Shown here one piece after another: positions 15,627 to 23,411 of a stretch of DNA of 64,000 bases. Source of the DNA: Hungatella sp. UBA3048 (GTDB lineage Bacteria; Bacillota; Clostridia; Lachnospirales; Lachnospiraceae); contig DFCS01000051.1 in NCBI GenBank assembly GCA_002367105.1, positions 101,786 to 165,785 on the forward strand. The letters are read 5' to 3'. The translations under genes were made by a program, and so were the position numbers. The notes below the pieces were generated by a model that did not search any database, was not told the origin of the DNA, and was given only the letters and a program-made list of their open reading frames with translations. Within the stretch, counting starts at the first letter, position 1. Each line of letters begins with the position of its first letter.

Positions 15627-17234
15627 TTAAAAAAAGAACAGAAATAAAACCAGGATGAGAATTGCAATCGCAGCTCCCGACAGGAAGACAGGACTTATGG
15701 TATTCCCCCTTTCTCCGGAAGACAGCTCCGGCTCCGCCAGCATTCCCCAGGGACTTAATTCCAGGACTCCTAAGGGAATCCCGCCTAAATCCTCTCTTCC
15801 CATAAAAGACAGAAATTCCTTCCAGTCCCGTTCTACTATTTTCTTCCCCTCTTTCCAGTCCTCCCTTGGATCCCTTTTGTCCTTTGTAAAAAAGGATCCG
15901 GAATCATCCATGCCATCCGGACATTCCTTGTCCTTTAAAAATTGCTGATAGGCATGTTTTATCCCCTTATTTGCGGTCTCCCGCAGATCTCTGGTGGTCT
16001 GATAGAGGTTCATCATATAATAATAGATTTTATAAGCAGATCTGGGCTGAAAGGGGATAGTTCTGCCTCCCAGCCTTTTTATGGCGCCCTCAGACTGCCT
16101 AAATGCTTCCTGTATGTAGTAATCGATCATTCGGTCAACCGCCTCCCGCAGATCAGCCGCCAGTCCTTTGTTGATACTGGAATAAGCTCCAAAGGTTTGG
16201 GATTTAATCGCCATCAGCGCAGCCAGAAACCCATAAAGCTCCTCGCTTCCTCCTGAAAGCGCGGAGCCGCTTAACAAATTTCCCCTGTGGTTTATATACC
16301 CGGCAAAAGCCTCCGCCGATTCAAGATCCGAAGGAGAATAAACCGTATTTTTCCCCATGGAGGAAATGGAGGCCTTGGCACCATATGTCTTACTCCCCGG
16401 AAAACCGCTCCTTTCCAGGTAGGACAGCGGTACCTCCCTTCGGATCCGCCAGGTATACCGGGGATCATTCTTTATCCGCCCCTCCCCGGCAGGCTGATAG
16501 ATCATTCCTTGCTCTGCTTCATATCCGGATTCATTTACCGGGATTCTAATGCTGCCCGGATTTAATTTAACCGAATCTACGGCATTTTCCTGCTCCTCAA
16601 AAACCCTTTGCAGCTCTCCGCTGCTTAGAGTATTTCCTGTAACGCAGCGGTAAAGTGCAGCCTTTAAGGCCGCCATGGAGCTTGGGGACCCGAAACTCCC
16701 AAAGAGGATTTTCAGTTCCCCCATGCGTGTCTCAAGCACCTTCATAAGGATATCCGATAATACGGTTTCCAGTGCAGCAAGCTGATTCTCCTGCACTCCT
16801 GCTGTGGTATTCTCAAGGATGGCCTGCAGCAGATGCTTATAAATTAATGCAAGATACTCCAGTTCGTCAGGGAAGGGCTTTAAGACAGACGGACTCCACG
16901 ACAGGATATCCTCCCATGCCAAATCAGCCTCTTCCTTTCCCCACATTTTATCAAGATCAGAAAGCTCTTCCGTGCTTAACTTATAATAGGAGCTTTCATC
17001 TGACAGGGCGGCAGTATCCCGGGCAGATCTTGTTTCCTTCCTGTCTTCCCCGCCTTCCTCACTCTTTTTCTCACTGTTTTCCTCTACGCTACGGCTCAGT
17101 TCTTCCATGATCCGCTCACTGGCCTCGATCCTTCCCTTTATATCTGCTTCCTCTACAGCCCGCTGAATGTTAAAGGCCGCAGGTTCACCTTTAGGAGCCG
17201 CAGCAGACGGCGGATCCTGTGCCTTTATCTCCAT
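15627..17234 (-). CDS. Tail-anchored protein of unknown function
   Basis: 535 residues, no family recognised. No signal peptide. Residues 1-95 are highly charged and probably disordered (SVEENSEKKSEEGGEDRKE). A helical middle of about 330 residues follows (DELEYLALIYKHLLQAILEN; AALKAALYRCVTG; AVDRMIDYYIQEAFRQ; AYKIYYYMMNLYQTTRDL), and one C-terminal membrane helix (VFLSGAAIAILILVLFLFFF) ends the chain at the last residue. The topology is that of a tail-anchored cytoplasmic protein. It sits between the transporter and pyrC with no clear operon partner. Confidence 0.75.
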   Translation of the reverse strand: MEIKAQDPPSAAAPKGEPAAFNIQRAVEEADIKGRIEASERIMEELSRSVEENSEKKSEEGGEDRKETRSARDTAALSDESSYYKLSTEELSDLDKMWGKEEADLAWEDILSWSPSVLKPFPDELEYLALIYKHLLQAILENTTAGVQENQLAALETVLSDILMKVLETRMGELKILFGSFGSPSSMAALKAALYRCVTGNTLSSGELQRVFEEQENAVDSVKLNPGSIRIPVNESGYEAEQGMIYQPAGEGRIKNDPRYTWRIRREVPLSYLERSGFPGSKTYGAKASISSMGKNTVYSPSDLESAEAFAGYINHRGNLLSGSALSGGSEELYGFLAALMAIKSQTFGAYSSINKGLAADLREAVDRMIDYYIQEAFRQSEGAIKRLGGRTIPFQPRSAYKIYYYMMNLYQTTRDLRETANKGIKHAYQQFLKDKECPDGMDDSGSFFTKDKRDPREDWKEGKKIVERDWKEFLSFMGREDLGGIPLGVLELSPWGMLAEPELSSGERGNTISPVFLSGAAIAILILVLFLFFF

Positions 17235-17267
17235 GTTTTCACTCCCTTTTGATTCCTTTCACATCAA

Positions 17268-18557
17268 TCAGTCTTTTTCATCCTGATAAACAATCCGCCC
17301 GCCGCAGATGGTATATTTCACCTTTCCAAACAATTGCTCTCCTGTAAACGGGGAATTAGAAGACTTGGAAGCATATTCTCCCACTGTCCATTCCTCATTG
17401 GGGTCAAAAATCACCAGATCCGCAGCACATTCCTTCTTTATGCTGCCAAAATCCAGCCGGTACAGCTTCGAAGGATTTAAGCTCATCTTTTCCATCAGCT
17501 CCATCATGGTCAGATGTCCGGGCCGGACTAAGTTTGTCACACCAAGCCCCAGCGCGGTTTCAAGCCCGATGATCCCGCTTGGGGCCACGGTCAGTTCCTT
17601 TGACTTTTCCTCGGCACTGTGGGGAGCGTGATCCGTGGCAATGATATCAATACTTCCGTCCTTTAGTCCCTGAATTATGGCCTTACGATCCTCTTCCGTC
17701 CGAAGGGGAGGATTCATTTTTGCCAGAGTCCCATACTTTAATACCGCTTCCTCTGTCAGAGTGAAATGATGGGGCGTCACCTCTGCATATACTTGAGCCC
17801 CCAGCTCCTTTGCAAGCTTAACCATTTTAACGGAGGCAGCGGAACTGATATGCTGGATATCTACCGCCGCGCCGGTGTGAAGGGCAATCATACAGTCCCG
17901 GGCAACCAGACAGTCCTCCGCCAAAGCCGGGGAACCAAAGATTCCAAGCTGCTCGGATACTTTACCATGGTTGATGCCATTGTTTGTAATAAAAGCAGGG
18001 TCTTCCTCGTGAAAGCTTAAAGGAACGTTAAGCTTTACCGCACGTTCCATAGCTTCTTTTACCAGCTTCTCATCAAGAAGGGGAATCCCGTCATCGGTGA
18101 ATCCCACCGCCCCCTGGTTTTTTAATTCCTCCATATCCGTCAGTTCTCTGCCAAGAAGTCCCTTCGATACAGCCGCTGCCTGCAGCACGTGGATGCCTGT
18201 TTTCTTCCCTTCCCTCAACACATACTGAAGGGTTTCCACATTATCCACGGGAGGCCTTGTATTTGCCATACAAACAACCGCTGTAAACCCACCTTTTGCC
18301 GCCGCTCTGGCTCCGGTCTGTATATCCTCTTTATAAGTAAGACCAGGATCCCGGAAATGAACATGGACATCTACAAACCCAGGGGCAACGATATAACCGG
18401 AAGCATCGATCACTACATCCTCCTTTGAAACGGGAAGGGCATCCATCTTAAGCTGTTTTCCCATACCGGCAATCTTTCCATCCGCAATATAGATATCCAT
18501 AGTTCCTTCCACCTGATTCCCAGGGTCTACAACATGAGCATTTTTAATCCATATCAT
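17268..18557 (-). CDS. pyrC: Dihydroorotase (PyrC, class I)
   Basis: 429 residues, the usual length of Gram-positive PyrC. Zinc ligands are visible: DVHVHFRDPG (His65, His67), the central His in SFHEED and IQHISS, and the late ATDHAPH. The enzyme interconverts carbamoyl-aspartate and dihydroorotate in pyrimidine synthesis. No other pyr gene is next to it. The following genes (ThrE-type exporter halves) lie upstream in the same direction, 23 bp away, so cotranscription is possible. Confidence 0.95.
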   Translation of the reverse strand: MIWIKNAHVVDPGNQVEGTMDIYIADGKIAGMGKQLKMDALPVSKEDVVIDASGYIVAPGFVDVHVHFRDPGLTYKEDIQTGARAAAKGGFTAVVCMANTRPPVDNVETLQYVLREGKKTGIHVLQAAAVSKGLLGRELTDMEELKNQGAVGFTDDGIPLLDEKLVKEAMERAVKLNVPLSFHEEDPAFITNNGINHGKVSEQLGIFGSPALAEDCLVARDCMIALHTGAAVDIQHISSAASVKMVKLAKELGAQVYAEVTPHHFTLTEEAVLKYGTLAKMNPPLRTEEDRKAIIQGLKDGSIDIIATDHAPHSAEEKSKELTVAPSGIIGLETALGLGVTNLVRPGHLTMMELMEKMSLNPSKLYRLDFGSIKKECAADLVIFDPNEEWTVGEYASKSSNSPFTGEQLFGKVKYTICGGRIVYQDEKD

Positions 18558-18579
18558 CTTCTATTCCTACCTTTCTCTC

Positions 18580-19035
18580 TTATCTATCGTCCACTTCCAC
18601 CTGTTTCTTTGCTGCAAATGTAAAAAATTTCTGGGGCAGCTCAAAAACAAATACAATGCCAAGTACAATGGCAACCGCCACCTTACATGCAAGAAAACCG
18701 GTCCGAACAGCCAGCGCCAGTTCATCCGTAACAATATAATAAGCCGTCCAGTATATTCCCGCCCCAGGTACCAGGGGAAAAATACCGGATATTAAAAATA
18801 TAGTGACAGGACACCGTTCCCTTACAGCAAAAGTCCTGGAAAGAAAAATCACCACAATGGTAGCCGCCAAAGCGGCCGACGGAGCCGTCAGCCCATTCAT
18901 GAGCCCCCCATAGACCAGCCAGCCTGCTCCTCCGATGAGCCCACAGTATGGATAAAACCTTGCAGGAACCCCAAACAAAAGGGAAAAGGCAACCGTACCA
19001 ACAACCGCAGCAGCGGCTTCCATAAACACACTCAT
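18580..19035 (-). CDS. Threonine/serine exporter, small subunit (ThrE_2/YjjB-like)
   Basis: 151 residues, about four to five membrane helices. RFYPYCGLIGGAGWLVYGG and PLVPGAGIYWTAYYI are the conserved glycine-rich segments of the DUF3815/ThrE_2 half. It overlaps the ThrE_1-like gene by 4 bp (19032-19035), so the pair is translationally coupled and works as one exporter, equivalent to the two halves of Corynebacterium ThrE. Confidence 0.88.
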   Translation of the reverse strand: MSVFMEAAAAVVGTVAFSLLFGVPARFYPYCGLIGGAGWLVYGGLMNGLTAPSAALAATIVVIFLSRTFAVRERCPVTIFLISGIFPLVPGAGIYWTAYYIVTDELALAVRTGFLACKVAVAIVLGIVFVFELPQKFFTFAAKKQVEVDDR

Positions 19036-19844
19036 AGAAGCACACCTCCCGTCAGCCGGTGGAACAGGCTGAAAACCAGACCGACACCCATAGCTATGCA
19101 GAAAAATACCAGCAGTGCATCAATCATCCGGACGGAACCCGAGATATAATCTCCGTCTGCAATATCCCGGATGGCATTGGTAAAGGCAACTCCCGGAATC
19201 AAGGGCATAATGGAACCTATGATCATAAAATTCAAATTCTCTCCCAAACGAAGCAGATAAAGAACTGTACACAAAAAAGTGACCAGGGCTCCTCCCCCAA
19301 TGTTTCCAACGATTTTTGAGAGATGGGGGCTGCTTAGAAAAATCACATATACATATAGAAGAATCCCGGAGCCAAAGGCCGATAAACTGTCTCTTAGGGT
19401 TCCACCAAACAGATAACAAAAGCAAGCGCTTCCAACACCGGAGGCAAGGATCTGCATGGTCTTTGGTTTTCCCGGCATGACCCGGATCTGGTCCAGCCGG
19501 TGCCTCACATCACCAGGACTTAATAAGCCCGTCTCAATTTCCCTGGATAGCTGGTTTACCGCCGCAACCCGGTCCAAATGGGTTCCGCTCACCGGAATAT
19601 GCTGGACCTTTGCAAATATTTCCTCTCTCTCATTGCCTGAGGTCGTAAAAATTCCATTGCTTAAAACAAAGGAATTACCGGACCGGATTCCATAGTGACA
19701 GCAGATCCGGTCCATGGTCTCCTCCACCCGGAAGATCTCCGCCCCGTTTTCCAGTAGAATATGCCCGGCCTGCATGGCGGCCTCTAAAACCTCTCTCTGC
19801 TCCTCAGGGGTCAGCTCCCCTGGCTGTTCCTTTTCGTTTTCCAT
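19032..19844 (-). CDS. Threonine/serine exporter, large subunit (ThrE_1/YjjP-like, DUF1212)
   Basis: 270 residues from the ATG at 19844, AGGAG ten bases upstream; an in-frame ATG at 19889 would overlap the hydrolase gene. The N-terminal soluble part carries AGHILLENGAEIFRVEETM and a long HIPVSGTHLDRV segment, and five membrane helices follow (SIMPLIPGVAFTNAIRDI is the conserved loop). Typical of the DUF1212 family. Exports small hydroxy amino acids or dipeptides by family knowledge. Confidence 0.88.
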   Translation of the reverse strand: MENEKEQPGELTPEEQREVLEAAMQAGHILLENGAEIFRVEETMDRICCHYGIRSGNSFVLSNGIFTTSGNEREEIFAKVQHIPVSGTHLDRVAAVNQLSREIETGLLSPGDVRHRLDQIRVMPGKPKTMQILASGVGSACFCYLFGGTLRDSLSAFGSGILLYVYVIFLSSPHLSKIVGNIGGGALVTFLCTVLYLLRLGENLNFMIIGSIMPLIPGVAFTNAIRDIADGDYISGSVRMIDALLVFFCIAMGVGLVFSLFHRLTGGVLL

Positions 19845-19857
19845 AAAAACCTGTCTC

Positions 19858-20604
19858 CTACCCGATTTCAAAACATTGCCCGTCTTCATGGATCTCTACG
19901 ATCCGGTCCCGGTAAGGCGCGGAAATATCCATGTCCTTTAACTTACCGATCACAGAAAAATCTCCCCAGAAGTGCATGGGAAATGCATGGCTTACCCGGA
20001 TCTTTCTCATGAATTCGTCAAAGCCGAGAGAAAAGGCCTTCTCCTGTCTGGGATCAAGCGGGAGAAAAGCTGCATCTATGTGCATATCTGACAGCTTATC
20101 CACTTCCCCGGAATACTGCTTTGCCATCTGGTCATTCCAGCTGTCCGGTTCCCCTTCCCATCTCCAGTTGTTTAAATCTCCGGCATGGTAAATGACCTTT
20201 CCTTCCGCTTTCACAAGAAACGCAACGCCTTCATCGGTGGAACGGAGGGTCATAACCTCTGTATCTGCCCTTTCTTCTGCAGGGATGGGGCCTGTGAGAT
20301 TTCCTTCTGAATCAGGAAAGCAGATCTTTTCCCCGGGCTTCATAAAGACCACCTCATCGAGAAGCTCTTTGGGCAGACGTCCCTTTGGGATATCATCCGA
20401 AAGGATGTATCTGGTCTTTTCATGCCCCTTAATAAGCTCCAGAATTTTTTCAGAATAATGATCCCCGTGTCGGTGGCTTGCAAAAACAAGCAGAGGGTTC
20501 TTATCATTGATTTTGGGCAGGGAACCCTCTGTGTAATCAAACAGCAGGGTTACTGTCTCAAGCTCCGCCAGAAATGCGCTGTGATGGATATAGGTGATTT
20601 TCAT
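19858..20604 (-). CDS. Metallo-beta-lactamase-fold hydrolase (UlaG-like)
   Basis: 248 residues. Metal site readable as FASHRHGDHYSE near residue 45, with DYTEG before it and HAGDLNNW near residue 163. The final HFWGDF may give the last ligand. The family hydrolyses diverse esters or lactones, and the substrate is unknown. Its stop lies 14 bp before the ThrE_1 start, so it heads that operon. An extended -10 (TGATATAAT) lies about 40 bp upstream. Confidence 0.85.
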   Translation of the reverse strand: MKITYIHHSAFLAELETVTLLFDYTEGSLPKINDKNPLLVFASHRHGDHYSEKILELIKGHEKTRYILSDDIPKGRLPKELLDEVVFMKPGEKICFPDSEGNLTGPIPAEERADTEVMTLRSTDEGVAFLVKAEGKVIYHAGDLNNWRWEGEPDSWNDQMAKQYSGEVDKLSDMHIDAAFLPLDPRQEKAFSLGFDEFMRKIRVSHAFPMHFWGDFSVIGKLKDMDISAPYRDRIVEIHEDGQCFEIG

Positions 20605-20681
20605 TGGAAAAGACCTCCTTTTTAAGGTTATTTGGAAAAATTATATCACAACTGCCATCACTCTGCATAGCAGGGGAAAGC

Positions 20682-20710
20682 AAAAAGAGCGGGGACAATT
20701 GTCCCCGCTC
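20682..20710 (-). terminator. Strong terminator after the acidic lipoprotein gene
   Basis: A perfect 24-base palindrome (arm GAGCGGGGACAA, 20687-20710) is followed on the minus strand by TTTTTG. It separates the lipoprotein gene from the hydrolase operon. Confidence 0.85.
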
Positions 20711-20751
20711 CGGAATTTTAGCATTCCTGATCGAATCAGTAATTCTGCCGA

Positions 20752-21054
20752 TTAGTTTGCTGCTTTTGTAGATTCAACTACTGCTTCTGCAGACTCTGTT
20801 TCTGCTTCATCTGCTGCTGCATCTTCCTTGCTCTCTTCATCAGAAGCCTCATCTAAAGTAACATCTTCTGTTTCGGATTCTTCTACAACTTCTGTAGTCT
20901 CTTTCTCTGTGGTAACTGCTTCTGTTGTAGCTTCTACAGATGCTTCAGTAGCTGCTGTTGTTTCTGCAGTCTTTGTGCTTCCACATGCAGAGATAGATGC
21001 CATTGTTAATACGGCTACGCCTGTAAGTACCAGTTTTTTTGCTGTTAATTTCAT
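20752..21054 (-). CDS. Small acidic low-complexity lipoprotein
   Basis: 100 residues. A clear lipoprotein signal (LVLTGVAVLTMASISAC, Cys24) is followed by 76 residues made almost only of Thr, Ala, Glu, Val, Ser and Asp with no aromatic residue. The mature part must be an unfolded, very acidic chain tethered outside the membrane. Strong ribosome site (AAGGAGG), good promoter and its own strong terminator suggest high expression as a single gene. No function is known to me. Confidence 0.75.
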   Translation of the reverse strand: MKLTAKKLVLTGVAVLTMASISACGSTKTAETTAATEASVEATTEAVTTEKETTEVVEESETEDVTLDEASDEESKEDAAADEAETESAEAVVESTKAAN

Positions 21055-21144
21055 AATTATTCTCCTCCTTGCGATACATAGGTGTTATTGTTACATATTT
21101 CTGTCTTGGTTCCACGTTGTCCTATGTACTTGAAACCGAGTCTC

Positions 21145-21173
21145 AGTTTAGCACCTTGAGAAAATAAAGTCAA
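21145..21173 (-). promoter_or_regulatory. Promoter of the acidic lipoprotein
   Basis: Minus strand TTGACT (21168-21173), 17-base spacer, TAAACT (21145-21150), giving a leader of about 80 bases. Confidence 0.6.
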
Positions 21174-21397
21174 TAATTCCAACTCGCTATTTTTCCCAGC
21201 CAAAAACAGGCAAAATCTAAAAATTAATCACAACTAAGGCCGGATAATTTCATAATAAATTATGAAATTATGCTCTTGAATTTATTTTATTTTACTGATT
21301 TTAATTTTGTCCACTCTAAAAATATAACAATAATTTCCTATTCTGTTATTGTTTTTTTGTTAATTTTAACTACCATTTTCCCGAAAAAACTGGAAAA

Positions 21398-21724
21398 TCA
21401 GGTAGTCAGATCAAAACTTTCCCCTATCATTCGACAGATATCTTTCTTCGGTACGGACCCGTCAAGAAGGACTGTGTTCCAATATTTTTTATTTAAATGA
21501 TATCCTGGAAGTACGCCGGAGAATGCTTTTCTCCAAAACTCCACCCACTCCGGATCACATTTTAAATTGATACACACTATCCCATCCCGTTCATAGATCC
21601 AGGCAAACACCTTTTTGTTTTTTCTGTGCCGGATTACGGCCCACTGGTGGTCACGAAAGGGATAATCTTCATAAACATCAGGATAGGTTAAGCAATAAGT
21701 AATCAATTCTGCTCTGGTTTTCAT
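21398..21724 (-). CDS. MmcQ/YjbR family protein
   Basis: 108 residues from the ATG at 21724 (GGGAG eight bases upstream); the longer in-frame start overlaps the divergent gene. The CyaY-like YjbR fold is recognised by YPDVYEDYPF, FAWIYERDGIVCINLKC and PGYHLNKKYWNTVLLDG. The family is sometimes called DNA-binding on structural grounds, and the role is unknown. Divergent from the nitroreductase gene. Confidence 0.88.
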   Translation of the reverse strand: MKTRAELITYCLTYPDVYEDYPFRDHQWAVIRHRKNKKVFAWIYERDGIVCINLKCDPEWVEFWRKAFSGVLPGYHLNKKYWNTVLLDGSVPKKDICRMIGESFDLTT

Positions 21725-21831
21725 CGTAATATCTCCCTTCCTTCCCCATGCCATTGCAGGCCGGACCGATACCTGTTATAATTTTTAATAAGAAAACGGA
21801 TAAAATACAGACAAAACAGGAGGAATATTCT

Positions 21832-22401
21832 ATGTTAAAAGAACTGGTTTTAAAATGCCGTACCTTCCGCCGGTTTTTTGAGGATGAAGCGGTTTCAACG
21901 GAAGATTTAAGGGATCTGGTAGATTTAGCCAGGCTCACCGCCTCAACATCCAATTCCCAGGCGCTGAAGTTCCGGCTGTGCAGCACCCCGGAAGAAAATG
22001 CCAAGGTATTTGATACTCTAAGCTGGGCCGGCGCTCTGCCGGACTGGGGTGGCCCCGAAAAAGGGGAACGCCCATCCGCCTACATCATCATTCTATGCGA
22101 TCTGTCCCTTGGGAAAAACAAGCTGTATGATGATGGAATAGCTGCCCAGACCATCATGCTTGGGGCTGTGGAAAAAGGATACGGCGGATGCATATTGGGA
22201 AATGTACGGAGAAGTGATCTGGCAGAAGCTCTTTCCATTGATCCATCCCGGTACTCCATAGATTTAGTCCTTGCCCTTGGAAAGCCTAAGGAAGAAGTGG
22301 TCCTTGTCCCAGTGAAAGAGGACGGGGATATTCGCTATTACCGGGATGAGAATCAGGTGCATTACGTTCCAAAAAGAACTCTTGATGATATCATCATTTA
22401 G
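21832..22401 (+). CDS. Nitroreductase family protein
   Basis: 189 residues from the ATG at 21832 with AGGAGG eight bases upstream. CRTFRRF near the start and LARLTASTSNSQALKFRL give the FMN phosphate and isoalloxazine contacts, IAAQTIMLGAVEKGYGGCI the central helix, and LALGKPKEEV the end strand. A flavin-dependent NAD(P)H oxidoreductase, physiological substrate not predictable. Confidence 0.88.
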   Translation: MLKELVLKCRTFRRFFEDEAVSTEDLRDLVDLARLTASTSNSQALKFRLCSTPEENAKVFDTLSWAGALPDWGGPEKGERPSAYIIILCDLSLGKNKLYDDGIAAQTIMLGAVEKGYGGCILGNVRRSDLAEALSIDPSRYSIDLVLALGKPKEEVVLVPVKEDGDIRYYRDENQVHYVPKRTLDDIII

Positions 22402-22465
22402 GAAACCATTCGCCGGCCTACGCTTTTTGTCTCCTGCCGGACATACGGTGATAATGCATGTTTCA

Positions 22466-22846
22466 TTAAAACCTCTGTCCACATTTAGGACAGTATTCAA
22501 AATCCTCTGTGGTTTCATACCCGCAGTGGGAACATTGCTTCCGGTTCCAGTCTGAACTCCTGCGGCCGGATTGCACCAGGGTCAAATCCTGCTCACTAAT
22601 GTCTACAGACTCCTTATGATTCAGACTTTTTCCTTTTTCGGAGTTCAGTTCGTAAAGGGTGTTACAGCAGGACATTTGAACGTAATAACGTCTGTCCCAT
22701 TTAATGATGGGGATGAAAAAAATACTGAAATAACTGTAGGTCATAAAAACCTGGTATCTGCCGTAGCCTCCACACAGGCCGCAGATTACTGTTTTTGTAT
22801 AATCGAGTATTTTCTTTCCCTGGCTCATGCCGCATATAAAAAACAT
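22466..22846 (-). CDS. Zinc-ribbon protein
   Basis: 126 residues from the ATG at 22846 (AGGAGG upstream). The N-terminal half is beta-rich and aromatic (FFICGM...CGGYGRYQVFMTYSYFSIFFIPII), with CNTLYEL as the strand that normally closes the first zinc knuckle, although here the first Cys pair is CGLCGG. The C-terminus is a canonical zinc ribbon, CSHCGYETTEDFEYCPKCGQRF in two halves CSHCG and CPKCG. Small clostridial proteins of this build have no established role. Confidence 0.75.
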   Translation of the reverse strand: MFFICGMSQGKKILDYTKTVICGLCGGYGRYQVFMTYSYFSIFFIPIIKWDRRYYVQMSCCNTLYELNSEKGKSLNHKESVDISEQDLTLVQSGRRSSDWNRKQCSHCGYETTEDFEYCPKCGQRF

Positions 22847-23008
22847 AAGTTCCTCCTGAAAATGAATGATGGTTTGACTTTGGATTATCATGACATATGA
22901 TATTTATATGAATTTTATCATAATTCCATATCGCTTACAACTCATATAAAACCATATTCAGGGCAAGTGAACAAGATATTCGTGTAAGCTGTTTCGCAGA
23001 AAGGAACG

Positions 23009-23069
23009 CATAAGAGAAAGATGCTGTAAAATGATTCGTTAATAACCATTTTACAGCACCTTTCTTATG
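23009..23069. repeat. Long inverted repeat in intergenic DNA
   Basis: Arms of about 25 bases starting CATAAG and containing the perfect 11-base pair GCTGTAAAATG/CATTTTACAGC around a 13-base loop. There is no T run on either side, so it is not a standard terminator. It lies in the 292-base space between 22846 and 23139, which holds no gene. Confidence 0.6.
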
Positions 23070-23087
23070 TAATTATAATAACGAGCG

Positions 23088-23133
23088 AGGGCATTACCGC
23101 ATGGTAAGTGATCCGCTCATGCTGCAATGCCCT
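23088..23133. repeat. Second inverted repeat beside the DUF378 gene
   Basis: AGGGCATT (23088-23095) pairs with AATGCCCT (23126-23133), with an inner GCATG/CATGC pair. It lies directly downstream of the DUF378 stop. It may stabilise the 3' end of that mRNA. Confidence 0.55.
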
Positions 23134-23138
23134 TTAAA

Positions 23139-23357
23139 TTATCGGTTATCTTCTGTTCCAGCCTCGGAACGGCCATAAAAAGTAATCAGGTACAACCCGC
23201 AAATTCCTACTAGAGCATACACGATTCTCGTAATCCATGTCATGCTGCCGAAAATAAATGATACCAGGTTGAAGTTAAAGAAACCTACCAGCCCCCAGTT
23301 GACCGCGCCAATAATGGCTATAGTCAGAGCAGTGTAATTCAATGCTTTATTTCCCAT
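23139..23357 (-). CDS. DUF378 membrane protein
   Basis: 72 residues, two membrane helices. The family hallmark IGAVNWGLVGFFNFNLV is present, followed by a short loop and a second helix (RIVYALVGICGLYLI). Full length for DUF378. Function unknown. The gene has its own ribosome site (AGGAGG) and stands alone. Confidence 0.9.
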   Translation of the reverse strand: MGNKALNYTALTIAIIGAVNWGLVGFFNFNLVSFIFGSMTWITRIVYALVGICGLYLITFYGRSEAGTEDNR

Positions 23358-23411
23358 GGCACTACCTCCTTTTCTTTCATTATTATGGAGTAGTTTTTTG
23401 GTTTTTATACA

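Noticed and set aside
18580..19844. Possible frameshift splitting one ThrE gene into two
   Set aside because: Separate ThrE_1 and ThrE_2 proteins (YjjP/YjjB type) are normal in Firmicutes and each half is complete, with a 4-bp overlap.
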